NCBI GenBank assembly: GCA_028289425.1
Contig: JANQPL010000018.1
Location: 1 to 64,000 of the forward strand
Reading direction: 5' to 3'
Source of the DNA: Alphaproteobacteria bacterium
GTDB taxonomy: Bacteria; Pseudomonadota; Alphaproteobacteria; JANQMY01
Length of the DNA: 64,000 nt
Each line of letters opens with the position of its first letter. The stretch's first letter is position 1. Shown piece after piece: positions 1 to 8,005 of the stretch. The translations under genes were made by a program, and so were the position numbers. Under the pieces are notes generated by a model. That model had not been told where the DNA came from. It saw only the letters and a program-made list of their open reading frames with translations, and ran no database searches.

Positions 1-290
1 AAGGAAAAGAGGATAGCGGGCAAGCGCAGCTTGACCTGTCGTGACCGAAGGTCACGCGCGAAGCGGTGATACCACGGGGCTTGCCCCGTGGAGCTTCACT
101 GGCGGTTGGTTCAGGCACTGCCAAGCTGGTCACTCCGGACTCATCCGATCAATTCTTTGCTACTTGGTTACGGCCATTAGATCCCCGACGCGCGATGCGG
201 TCGGGGATGACGGTGGGGGAACAATCTCCGAAACCTTGAATTTTCCCCGTTTTCCGTGTTTTATAACCCGGCGGAATAGGGGGGACTTCC
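1..290. repeat. Palindromic intergenic DNA left of the TIR gene
   Basis: No credible gene is seen here. Three perfect inverted repeats are visible: a 7-bp stem with a GAA loop at 40-56, a 9-bp stem with a 2-base loop at 72-91 (ccacggggc / gccccgtgg), and a 9-bp stem at 181-208 (atccccgac / gtcggggat) followed by gacgg. The last has the form 'atccc...gggatgacg' that recurs at 2739-2772. Reading frames of up to 93 codons cross the hairpins and show no family signature. The purine-rich ggggggac just before 291 probably serves as ribosome binding site for the next gene. Confidence 0.6.
181..208. repeat. 9-bp stem palindrome, 'atccc...gggatgacg' class
   Basis: atccccgac at 181-189 pairs perfectly with gtcggggat at 200-208 around a 10-base loop. 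The hairpin at 2739-2772 has the same flanks (gatccc on the left, gggatgacg on the right) but a different stem interior. The two copies sit on opposite sides of the TIR-SUMF1 gene. I recall similar elements as common intergenic repeats in Alphaproteobacteria. Confidence 0.6.
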
Positions 291-2408
291 GTGGCCGAAA
301 TCTTCTTGTCTTATGCGCATGACGACCAAGAGCGGGTGCAACCGCTGGTGCGCGCATTAAAGGCCCAAGGGTTCACCTTGTGGTGGGACCGCGGCATAGA
401 AGAAGGCATCAAGGGCGGCGATGAATGGCTCAACAGCATCGAAGAAGCCCTAACGGCCGCGAAAGCTGTCATTGTCGTTTGGACACAAAATTCCAAGAAA
501 AGCCGCTTCGTCAAAGAAGAAGCCAACGAAGCCATCGCCCAAGAAAAGTGCGTCCCTCTCGTGCTGGATGCGGGGGCGGTACCGTTTGGCTTTCGCACCA
601 TACAAGCGGAGAACTTCATAGACTGGGCGGGTGACCTGGCGACAGATGCTTGGCAGCGGCTTGTGCTTCAGCTAAAGGCCCTGGTGACCCAAGAAGACGG
701 TGGCGGTGAGCCGGCTCAGCAAATGGGTGGCTGGGCCCCAGTGGGAGCGCTGGCGTTGTTGGCGCCTGCGGGCTTGGGCGGCCCGCTTAATCTTGATATT
801 GGGCCTTATGCGGGCGTGCTCGCCTTTGCCGGATTTTTCTTTTTGCTGTTCTGGGCGGCCGATGAACGCCTATCGCCCCATTTGAAAGCGATTTCCGCGC
901 GTTGGTTGTTGCCCGAACGCGATGGCGTGCGCGTGAGTGTAGCGGAAGCCTTCAATAATCTGTTCGAAGCGGTGTTCGGCCGCCGGCATCTTTCTGTGCG
1001 CTGCGTTTCAAGTTCGTTTCTTGCATCGATGTTGGCTCTTGCCGTCATCACAGGGCTTGCTTGGCTGTTAATTCCTGATTTCAAGCGGTCACTAGGCAGC
1101 TTCGGGCAATTCGCCTTGATAACGATCTTACTCACTGTCGCCACCAATCTGTTGGGGGACTATGTGTCGCTCTGGCAGACGCGCATTTTCCTTCGGTGGG
1201 CAAAGCGCTGGCCGTGGTCACTTCCATTTATTATTGTCGCCGACTATTTCCTCACTGCGTTGCTTTTTACGTTCGTTTTCCTAGGTTCGTTCTTCGCACT
1301 TCAACTCTTGTTCTCAGACTTTCTGACGTTTGCTTTCACGGAGGAAGGTTATCGCGAACTCACTTTGTTTGATTTATTTTTCACGCTTGTGCCAGAACCA
1401 ACCGACTCCTTGTCGCTACCAGCCGAACAATGGTTTGTGGTGTTTTCTATCGCGACCACCTATGTGACGTCTATTTGGTTGTGGCTGGTGGCCATTGGCG
1501 GGCCGGTCGTAAAGCTCTTCTTGGGTCGGGATGGACGCGTTTCTTTGGTGGGCAGGGCCTTAGGCGCGGAAGACCGCCCCTTTACCGCCCTTGGCATTAT
1601 CACGTCGCTGGCCATTTTGCTGATGGGCCTAACCCTAACGGCATTCAGCTCGCTTGAGGACGAGGCGCAAAAGCCCTCAGGGCCCGAGATCTTCAAAGAT
1701 TGCTCCTCTTGCCCGGAAATGGTGGTTGTGCCGGCTGGAAGCTTCACCATGGGCTCGCCCGAGGGCGAAGCGGGGCGCTATCGTAATGAAGGCCCACTCA
1801 GGCTGGTCACCATCGCTAGGCCCTTTGCTGTGGGCCGATTTGAAGTTACGTTTAGTGAATGGGATCACTGCGTGGCCGACAAGGGGTGCGAACACAGGCC
1901 ACAAGATCAACGCTGGGGCCGCGGCACAAGGCCGGTGATTGACGTTTCTTGGGACGATGCACAAGCCTATGTGGCCTGGCTTTCACTGAAAACGGGTAAA
2001 CCCTACCGTCTGCTTTCGGAAGCCGAATGGGAATATGCGGCGCGTGCCAATGCGGACCCACCGACGCCCTATTGGTTCGGCACCAGCATCACCACGGGCC
2101 AAGCAAATTTCCAGGGGGCACGCACGCGAGTGGTCGGGTCCTACCCCGCCAATGGATTTGGCCTGCATGACACCCACGGCAACGTATGGGAGTGGGTGCA
2201 AGACTGTTATGAGCCGTCCTATGCCAACAACCCAGGCGACGGGTCCGCGGTGGAGCCGGACGATCCGTCCGCTTGCTCCACCCGTGTTTTGCGGGGCGGG
2301 TCCTGGTACTTCAATCCTCAGAACCTGCGATCTGCGTTCCGCTTCAGGGGCAGGCCCGTCGGCCGAGACTACAACGTCGGGTTTCGAGTTGCGCGCGACC
2401 TGGATTAG
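291..2408 (+). CDS. TIR domain - multi-pass membrane - SUMF1-type domain protein
   Basis: This 705-residue protein starts at GTG. Residues 1-135 form a TIR domain: it opens AEIFLSYAHDD, has the WWDR strand, and carries S71-R-F73-V74-K-E76-E77, where E77 fits the catalytic glutamate of NAD-cleaving TIR domains. About seven hydrophobic segments follow (near 148-163, 172-190, 242-262, 272-289, 311-340, 382-404 and 432-453). Residues 475-703 are a SUMF1/FGE-like domain (MVVVPAGSFTMGS, WEYAAR, GNVWEWVQD, RVLRGGSW, GFRVAR). The cysteine pair of true formylglycine-generating enzymes is absent near the C terminus. CSSC at 471-474 and C527, C533, C639 and C662 suggest disulfides, so the last domain is probably periplasmic. 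The gene stands alone between repeat-rich spacers. Function is unknown; a sensor or defence role is inference. Confidence 0.85.
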   Translation: MAEIFLSYAHDDQERVQPLVRALKAQGFTLWWDRGIEEGIKGGDEWLNSIEEALTAAKAVIVVWTQNSKKSRFVKEEANEAIAQEKCVPLVLDAGAVPFGFRTIQAENFIDWAGDLATDAWQRLVLQLKALVTQEDGGGEPAQQMGGWAPVGALALLAPAGLGGPLNLDIGPYAGVLAFAGFFFLLFWAADERLSPHLKAISARWLLPERDGVRVSVAEAFNNLFEAVFGRRHLSVRCVSSSFLASMLALAVITGLAWLLIPDFKRSLGSFGQFALITILLTVATNLLGDYVSLWQTRIFLRWAKRWPWSLPFIIVADYFLTALLFTFVFLGSFFALQLLFSDFLTFAFTEEGYRELTLFDLFFTLVPEPTDSLSLPAEQWFVVFSIATTYVTSIWLWLVAIGGPVVKLFLGRDGRVSLVGRALGAEDRPFTALGIITSLAILLMGLTLTAFSSLEDEAQKPSGPEIFKDCSSCPEMVVVPAGSFTMGSPEGEAGRYRNEGPLRLVTIARPFAVGRFEVTFSEWDHCVADKGCEHRPQDQRWGRGTRPVIDVSWDDAQAYVAWLSLKTGKPYRLLSEAEWEYAARANADPPTPYWFGTSITTGQANFQGARTRVVGSYPANGFGLHDTHGNVWEWVQDCYEPSYANNPGDGSAVEPDDPSACSTRVLRGGSWYFNPQNLRSAFRFRGRPVGRDYNVGFRVARDLD

Positions 2409-2738
2409 ATTCTTGTTCGTGTTCTGACTAACTCTTCACATGTAAACTCTTTTGGGTCATTCGTGTGCGGTTGCAGCGGATGTGTGCTATTGTTTTAAGT
2501 AAGGGGAGGCTTTGGTGACCGGAGACCTCCATGGCCTCGAAGAGACCACCCATTTGTCGCCCCAAACTTGGTTTGGGCTGCCTTCGCCGAACGGTCCGTC
2601 GCCCGAAGGGCTATGGCCCGCAGGGCGGAGCTTCAGCTTCGCGCAGGCAGGGGCCAATAGCCGCAAGCGCCAATGAATCGGCCGACGGCTGTCAAAGACA
2701 CGCAATCATTCCAGAACAGGGCCGCTGCGGCGTATGGA

Positions 2739-2772
2739 TCCCAAGCTCGCAAGCTACGCTTGCGCCTTGGGA
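2739..2772. repeat. Two-step hairpin repeat
   Basis: tcccaag at 2739-2745 pairs with cttggga at 2766-2772, and inside it cgcaag at 2748-2753 pairs with cttgcg at 2759-2764 around the loop ctacg. The flanks match the hairpin at 181-208 (gatccc ... gggatgacg). No transcript role is evident. Confidence 0.65.
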
Positions 2773-2804
2773 TGACGATGAAGAGGCAGTTCACGTCAAA
2801 TTTG

Positions 2805-2955
2805 GGATGAACCCCATGCACCCATCTTTGTTGAGTGCATCACCGGCCCGCTCCCCCTCCCAACCACCCGGATACGGTACCCTAGCGGGTGGCTGGGAGG
2901 GGGCGTGGGCCGGCCAGGTGTTCAAACATCGGATGAACCCCATGCACCCATCTTT
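2805..2955. repeat. 25-base direct repeat, two copies 126 bases apart
   Basis: The 25 bases at 2805-2829, beginning ggatgaaccccatgcaccca, are repeated without change at 2931-2955. Each copy is followed within about 30-50 bases by a C-rich CCCTCCCAACC block. The unit therefore looks like a duplicated module of roughly 75 bases. Confidence 0.8.
2853..2903. repeat. 18-bp hairpin with 15-base loop
   Basis: Bases 2853-2870 pair with 2886-2903 with a single mismatch. The C-rich left arm reads ccccctcccaaccacccg and the right arm is its G-rich partner. The 15-base loop contains ggtacc. It lies between the two copies of the 25-base direct repeat. Confidence 0.8.
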
Positions 2956-2980
2956 TTGGACCGGGCTCTCCGGACATGCC

Positions 2981-3197
2981 CCCTCCCAACCTTCCCCCGT
3001 AAACGCAGGCCAATCGCATATGGGTGACCTCGCCCTTCGAGACACCGCCCGCAGGGCGGTTCCTCAGGGTGAGGTCACGAAGAGGCCCGAAGGATTTCCT
3101 CATCCTGAGGGCGAGCAAAGCGAGCGTCTCGAAGGATGGGAAATCCCAATTCGGCCATATGCGATTGCCCTGGCTTGCGGGGGGAGGTTAGGAGAGG
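2981..3197. repeat. About 215-base composite inverted-repeat element
   Basis: caatcgcatatg at 3011-3022 is perfectly complementary to catatgcgattg at 3156-3167, and the similarity continues imperfectly outward to about 2981 and 3197. Inside are a 12-bp stem (3024-3035 with 3067-3078, one G-U pair), a perfect 7-bp stem (3044-3050 with 3054-3060), and a block at 3096-3143 of the 'cctcatcctgagg...gcgagc...tctcgaaggatg' type. I recognise that last block as a common alphaproteobacterial intergenic repeat. The layout resembles a miniature inverted-repeat element, but no target-site duplication was established. Confidence 0.6.
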
Positions 3198-3236
3198 GGT
3201 GGCTCGCAACAACACCCTTGCCGGGCCGGACTCAAA

Positions 3237-3253
3237 TGTGCCAAACCGGCACA
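3237..3253. promoter_or_regulatory. Small inverted repeat upstream of fabD
   Basis: tgtgcc at 3237-3242 and ggcaca at 3248-3253 form a 6-bp dyad with a 5-base spacer, ending 37 bases before the fabD start. It could be an operator for the fatty-acid genes. No regulator is identified, and a dyad this short can arise by chance. Confidence 0.2.
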
Positions 3254-3290
3254 ATTCATCTCAGTGCTGATTTGAGGGGATAAGCAAAAC

Positions 3291-4244
3291 ATGGCACGGG
3301 CATTCACGTTTCCGGGACAAGGTAGCCAAGCGGTCGGCATGGGGAAAGACTTGGCGGAGGCGTTCGGCGCCGCGCGTGAAGTGTTTGAAGAAATCGACGA
3401 CGCGCTCAGTGAAAAGCTCTCCAAGTTGATGTTCGACGGGCCGCTGGATGACCTGACCCTCACCCAAAACGCTCAACCCGCAATTATGGGCGTAAGCCTG
3501 GCAGTGGTTCGGGTACTGAAAAGCGAATTCGGCGTTGAGGTGGGCTCTGCAGCTCGGTTCGTCGCGGGCCATTCCCTTGGGGAGTATTCGGCCCTGGCCG
3601 CGGCCGATGCGATCGACTTGACCTCCGCCGCGCGGCTCCTGAGGCGGCGGGGCGAAGCCATGCAGCGGGCGGTGCCGGTGGGCGAGGGCGCCATGTCGGC
3701 GCTTTTGGGTATTCAGCCCGACCAGGCCGCCAAGGTGACGGCCGAAACCGTTGAGACGTTGGGCGGTGACGCGGTATGCGCTGTGGCCAATGACAATGGC
3801 GGTGGCCAAGTGGTGATCAGTGGCACGGCGGAAGCGGTGAAGGCGGCCGGTGAGCTTGCCGTGGAGCAAGGGGCCAAGCGGGCCATGCCGCTGCCGGTGA
3901 GCGCGCCTTTCCATTGCAGCCTCATGAAGCCGGCGGCGGATGAAATGGAAGAAGCGCTTGAACAGGTCACCATCGCGCCGCCCAAAGTGCCCGTGATTGC
4001 CAATGTCACTGTGGAACCGGTGAGCGATCCGGCTCAGATCCAAACGCTGCTGGTGGAACAAGTGACGGCCATGGTGCGCTGGCGGGAAACCATTGAATTT
4101 CTGAAGCCCAATGGTGTTGAGACGGCTGTTGAGCTTGGCGCCGGTAAGATATTGACCGGTATGGCAAAACGTATCGACCGCGAGTTGACGTTGGTCAATG
4201 TGGGCAAGCCGGAGGAGCTGGAGGCCTTCGCGAAAGCCGTTTGA
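3291..4244 (+). CDS. fabD: Malonyl-CoA:ACP transacylase
   Basis: This enzyme moves the malonyl group from malonyl-CoA to acyl carrier protein, making the extender unit for type II fatty acid synthesis in the cytoplasm. The 317 residues open with the FPGQGSQ motif. The nucleophile S95 sits in GHSLGEYS, and R120 and H208 (SAPFHCS) match the substrate-binding arginine and catalytic histidine. Length is normal. A clear aggggat ribosome binding site precedes the ATG. It heads the fabD-fabG-acpP-fabF series. Confidence 0.97.
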   Translation: MARAFTFPGQGSQAVGMGKDLAEAFGAAREVFEEIDDALSEKLSKLMFDGPLDDLTLTQNAQPAIMGVSLAVVRVLKSEFGVEVGSAARFVAGHSLGEYSALAAADAIDLTSAARLLRRRGEAMQRAVPVGEGAMSALLGIQPDQAAKVTAETVETLGGDAVCAVANDNGGGQVVISGTAEAVKAAGELAVEQGAKRAMPLPVSAPFHCSLMKPAADEMEEALEQVTIAPPKVPVIANVTVEPVSDPAQIQTLLVEQVTAMVRWRETIEFLKPNGVETAVELGAGKILTGMAKRIDRELTLVNVGKPEELEAFAKAV

Positions 4245-4288
4245 TGAATTGCGGCCGGGCTAAATGACAAAAGGATCAGTGAGATACC

Positions 4289-5032
4289 ATGTTTGATTTG
4301 AGCGGAAAGACAGCATTAGTCACCGGCGCCAGCGGCGGCATCGGCGGTGCCATTGCCAAGGCGCTGCACGGCAGCGGCGCCAATGTGGCGATCTCGGGCA
4401 CCCGCGAAGGGGCATTGACGGCTTTGGCCGGCGAACTGGGCGGCCACCGGGTCCACACTTTGACGGCGAACCTGTCGAACCTTGAAGAGGTTGATCAGCT
4501 CATCGATCGGGCGGAAGAGGCCTTGGGGGCACCGCTTGATATTCTGGTCAACAATGCGGGCATCACCAAAGACAACATTTTCATGCGCCTCAAGGACGAA
4601 GACTGGGACCAGGTGATTGCGGTCAATCTGACGGCCACGTTCCATCTCATGCGGGCGGCCGCCAAGGGCATGATGCGCCGGCGCAGTGGCCGGATCATTT
4701 CAATCACGTCGGTGGTCGGTGTGACGGGTAATCCGGGGCAGGGCAACTATGCGGCTTCCAAGGCCGGCATGATCGGCATGTCGAAATCGCTTGCCCAGGA
4801 ATTGGCGAGCCGCAACGTCACCGTCAATTGCATCGCCCCAGGCTTCATCGAAACCGCTATGACGGATGCCATTGGCGACAAAGCCAAGGAGGCCGCTACG
4901 TCCGTCATCCCCGCCGGAAGGTTGGGGTCGCCGGAGGACGTGGCGGCGGGTGCCGTCTATTTGGCGAGCGACGAAGCCGCCTATATTACGGGTCAGACCC
5001 TTCACATAAATGGGGGAATGGCAATGATTTGA
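4289..5032 (+). CDS. fabG: 3-oxoacyl-ACP reductase
   Basis: This short-chain dehydrogenase reduces beta-ketoacyl-ACP with NADPH in fatty acid elongation. The 247-residue protein has the cofactor-binding TGASGGIG (12-19), the NNAG motif (88-91) and the catalytic S141, Y154 and K158. It ends with the family's GQTLHINGGMAMI-type tail. It follows fabD after 44 bases and is probably co-transcribed. Confidence 0.97.
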   Translation: MFDLSGKTALVTGASGGIGGAIAKALHGSGANVAISGTREGALTALAGELGGHRVHTLTANLSNLEEVDQLIDRAEEALGAPLDILVNNAGITKDNIFMRLKDEDWDQVIAVNLTATFHLMRAAAKGMMRRRSGRIISITSVVGVTGNPGQGNYAASKAGMIGMSKSLAQELASRNVTVNCIAPGFIETAMTDAIGDKAKEAATSVIPAGRLGSPEDVAAGAVYLASDEAAYITGQTLHINGGMAMI

Positions 5033-5262
5033 GAGAATCGGCCCATTTTGAGGGTCCGAATCCTCCATAAATTCAGGTTTCCTGCGGGTTTTGGGTCACA
5101 CCCTTCGAAGTGTGGCCCGCGCTAGGAAACCAATATAAAGTGTGCTAACTAGGCCCCGAAATTTCCGCGGAATCATTGGAAACAGCGGTCCACCAAGGAT
5201 AATCTGGGCTTGAAGCCGCGCTAATTTACTCAGAAAAAACACCACTATATTGAGGGCTGAAT

Positions 5263-5502
5263 ATGACTGACGTTTCGGATCGGGTGAAAAAGATTGTAGT
5301 CGAGCATCTGGGGGTCGAGCCCGAGAAGGTGGCTGAGAATGCGAGCTTCATCGACGATCTTGGCGCAGATAGCTTGGACACGGTCGAGCTCGTTATGGCA
5401 TTCGAAGAAGAATTTGGCTGCGAAATCCCCGATGATGCCGCTGAAACCATCCTGACGGTCGGCGACGCCATCAAATTCATCCAAACCAACCAAGCAGCCT
5501 AA
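5263..5502 (+). CDS. acpP: Acyl carrier protein
   Basis: This 79-residue acidic protein carries growing acyl chains on a phosphopantetheine arm. The attachment serine is S37 in the DSL motif ([10 protein letters not shown]). Length and acidic composition match canonical AcpP. The 230-base gap from fabG suggests its own promoter, as is usual for this highly expressed gene. A TATAAA at 5134-5139 could be a -10 element, but no good -35 box was found at the right distance. Confidence 0.98.
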   Translation: MTDVSDRVKKIVVEHLGVEPEKVAENASFIDDLGADSLDTVELVMAFEEEFGCEIPDDAAETILTVGDAIKFIQTNQAA

Positions 5503-5615
5503 CGGGGCTGTTACGAGCGGCGGAGCGGTTCGGCAAGGCTATAGGGCCTGCCACAAAAACCCCGCCGCGGATCTGATCTTATGAAGCAACTAGAGCGCAA
5601 AGGGGGCCAGACCTG

Positions 5616-6881
5616 ATGCGGCGCGTTGTTGTCACCGGGCTCGGCATGGTGACGCCGCTTGCCTGCGGTGTGCAGGATAGCTGGCGCCGGCTGTTGGCAG
5701 GCGAGTCCGGCGCCGGGCGCATTGAGAAATTCGACACCTCCGACTTGCCGGCCAAAATCGCGGCCGAAGTGCCGCGCGGGGACGGGTCCAACGGCACGTT
5801 CAATCCCGACGACTGGATTCCCGCCAAGGAAGCCCGCAAGGTGGACGACTTCATCACCTTCGCGATCGCCGCCGCCAAACAGGCGGTGAAGGATGCCGAT
5901 TGGATGCCGGATGAAGAGGAGGCGCGCTGCCGCACCGGCGTGCTGATCGGGTCGGGCATTGGCGGACTGCCAGGCATTGAAGAAGCCTCAATTACCCTGC
6001 ACGAAAAAGGCCCTCGGCGCATCAGCCCGTTTTTCATTCCGGGCCGTTTGATCAACCTGGCCTCGGGCCATGTTTCTATCGAATTCGGCTTCAAAGGCCC
6101 GAACCATGCCGTGGTGACGGCGTGTTCTACCGGTGCCCACGCCATTGGGGACGCATCACGGCTCATCATGCTGGACGATGCGGATGTGATGGTGGCCGGC
6201 GGCACCGAAGCCGCCATCAGCCGACTGGGCATTGCGGGCTTTGCCGCCTGCCGGGCGCTTTCCACCGGATACAATGATGAACCCCACCGCGCCTCGCGTC
6301 CCTATGACCGGGATCGGGACGGCTTTTTGATGGGTGAGGGTGCCGGCGTTGTGGTTTTGGAAGAACTGGAACATGCAAAAGCGCGTGGCGCCAAGATCTA
6401 TGCCGAAATCAAAGGCTATGGCATGTCGGGCGATGCCTACCACATCACCTCGCCGGCCGAAGACGGCGATGGGGGCTTCCGCTCCATGAAAGCGGCGCTT
6501 AAGAGCGCGGGCCTCAAAGCCTCCGAAATCGATTACGTGAATGCCCACGGCACCTCTACGCCGGTGGGCGATGAGATCGAGTTGAGTGCCGTCCAGCGCC
6601 TGTTTGGCGAGGCCTCGAACCGCCTGTCCATGTCGTCCACCAAGTCCTCCATCGGGCACTTGCTGGGGGCGGCGGGGGCGGTCGAAGCGATTTTCTGCAT
6701 TCTCGCCATGCGCGACGGGGTAGCTCCCCCGACCATTAATCTTGAGAACCCCTCGATCGACAGCCATATCGACCTTGTGCCCTTAAAGCCACGGGAGCGG
6801 CCAATCGAGGCGGTGTTATCGAATTCGTTTGGATTTGGTGGTACAAACGCCACCTTGGTTATGACGAAATTCGACAGCTAG
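5616..6881 (+). CDS. fabF: 3-oxoacyl-ACP synthase II
   Basis: This condensing enzyme elongates acyl-ACP with malonyl-ACP. The 421-residue thiolase-fold protein shows the Cys-His-His catalytic triad: C170 (VTACSTG), H311 (NAHGTSTP) and H348 (SSIGHLLGAAG). The C-terminal GFGGTN motif is present. It follows acpP by 113 bases and precedes mltG by only 7, so fabF and mltG are probably one transcript. Confidence 0.97.
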   Translation: MRRVVVTGLGMVTPLACGVQDSWRRLLAGESGAGRIEKFDTSDLPAKIAAEVPRGDGSNGTFNPDDWIPAKEARKVDDFITFAIAAAKQAVKDADWMPDEEEARCRTGVLIGSGIGGLPGIEEASITLHEKGPRRISPFFIPGRLINLASGHVSIEFGFKGPNHAVVTACSTGAHAIGDASRLIMLDDADVMVAGGTEAAISRLGIAGFAACRALSTGYNDEPHRASRPYDRDRDGFLMGEGAGVVVLEELEHAKARGAKIYAEIKGYGMSGDAYHITSPAEDGDGGFRSMKAALKSAGLKASEIDYVNAHGTSTPVGDEIELSAVQRLFGEASNRLSMSSTKSSIGHLLGAAGAVEAIFCILAMRDGVAPPTINLENPSIDSHIDLVPLKPRERPIEAVLSNSFGFGGTNATLVMTKFDS

Positions 6882-6888
6882 AGTATCC

Positions 6889-7899
6889 ATGGGGATGTCC
6901 CGCGTTCTGTTTGGGGTTTTCGGCACGCTTGTCTTGTCGGTGGCGCTGGGGGTTTTGGGTCTGTTGGGCCTGTTAAACTACAGCTTCAACGCGGCCGGAC
7001 CCATGCCGAATGGAGAAGCCGAGACCGTCATCGATATCCCCCGCGGGACCGGGCTTTCGGCCATCGCCGACAATTTGGAAGAAGAGGGCGTTGTCGACAG
7101 CGCCACGGTATTCCAGCTGGGCGTGTGGATCTCGGGGGGATCCAAAGACCTTAAAGCCGGCGAATATGCCATTCCCCCCGGCGCGAGCCCCCGGGACATC
7201 ATGGACCTGTTCATATCTGGCCAATCGATCCTGCACCGGCTAACCGTGCCTGAAGGCCTTACATCTTCTCAGATCATGCGGCTGGTGGAAGCCCATGAGG
7301 TGCTGGTGGGCGACATGCCGGAGGAGGTACCTGAAGAGGGAGCGCTCCTGCCCGAGACCTATCTATTTACCCGCGGTGAAACTCGCCAAGGCGTGGTTCG
7401 GCAAATGATAAAGGCCCATGACGATGTGCTCGCCGAACTTTGGGCTGAACGGCAGGACGGCCTGCCGCTCAAGACACCTTACGAGGCTGTGATCCTAGCT
7501 TCCATCGTGGAAAAAGAAACCGGTATCGCCGAAGAGCGGCCACGGGTGGCGGGCGTGTTCATCAATCGCCTGAACCGGGGTATGCGTCTCCAATCGGACC
7601 CGACAATCATTTACGGCCTCACCCAAGGCGAACCTTTGGGGCGCGGTTTGCGCCAAAGCGAGCTGGACAAAGAGACACCGTACAATACCTATTTCATCGA
7701 TGGTCTGCCGCCCACGCCGATTGCCAATCCTGGCCGGGCGGCGTTGGCGGCGGTGCTGGATCCTCCGGTGACCAAGGACCTGTACTTCGTGGCGGATGGC
7801 ACGGGCGGCCATGTGTTCGCGGAGACTTTCGGTCAGCACCAGCGCAATGTGGCTCAATGGCGCCGGATCGAGCGCGAGCGGAAACGCACGCAGCAATAG
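6889..7899 (+). CDS. mltG: Endolytic murein transglycosylase MltG (YceG family)
   Basis: MltG is an inner-membrane transglycosylase that cleaves nascent glycan strands and is thought to set their length. The 336-residue protein has one N-terminal membrane segment (about 6-30), a LysM-like region, and the YceG catalytic domain with ASIVEKETG (204-212), containing the conserved glutamates E208 and E210, followed by RLQSDPT. A second ATG lies two codons downstream. The fabF-mltG-yicC-gmk order is typical of Alphaproteobacteria. Confidence 0.94.
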   Translation: MGMSRVLFGVFGTLVLSVALGVLGLLGLLNYSFNAAGPMPNGEAETVIDIPRGTGLSAIADNLEEEGVVDSATVFQLGVWISGGSKDLKAGEYAIPPGASPRDIMDLFISGQSILHRLTVPEGLTSSQIMRLVEAHEVLVGDMPEEVPEEGALLPETYLFTRGETRQGVVRQMIKAHDDVLAELWAERQDGLPLKTPYEAVILASIVEKETGIAEERPRVAGVFINRLNRGMRLQSDPTIIYGLTQGEPLGRGLRQSELDKETPYNTYFIDGLPPTPIANPGRAALAAVLDPPVTKDLYFVADGTGGHVFAETFGQHQRNVAQWRRIERERKRTQQ

Positions 7900-8005
7900 G
7901 CGCTACCGCGGCCGTTGCGCTGCGTTGCCATCAATGGTCTCCTTTGCCGTAAGAGGCCAGTGAGTCGTTCAATCGGCTGGCCGCTTCAACCGCGATGAGA
8001 GCTCA

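Larger units (their letters stand above)
2409..3290. other. 882-base intergenic region made of nested palindromes and duplicated units
   Basis: No real gene is seen between the TIR-SUMF1 gene and fabD. The stretch is built from a hairpin at 2739-2772, a duplicated 25-base unit at 2805-2829 and 2931-2955, an 18-bp hairpin at 2853-2903, and a larger imperfect inverted repeat with arms near 2981-3022 and 3156-3197. The larger repeat encloses further stem-loops. A 250-codon frame at 2531-3283 runs straight through these palindromes and has no recognisable domain, so it is not called. Confidence 0.75.

Noticed and set aside
291-2408. Formylglycine-generating enzyme (sulfatase activator)
   Set aside because: The SUMF1-type domain lacks the active-site cysteine pair, and no sulfatase gene is nearby.
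2531-3283. 250-codon plus-strand frame in the spacer before fabD
   Set aside because: It runs through hairpins and the duplicated 25-base unit, has odd composition, no family features and no good ribosome binding site.
3261-4061. 266-codon frame antisense to fabD
   Set aside because: It is a shadow of fabD. The translation is His/Arg-rich, as expected from antisense reading, with no domain.
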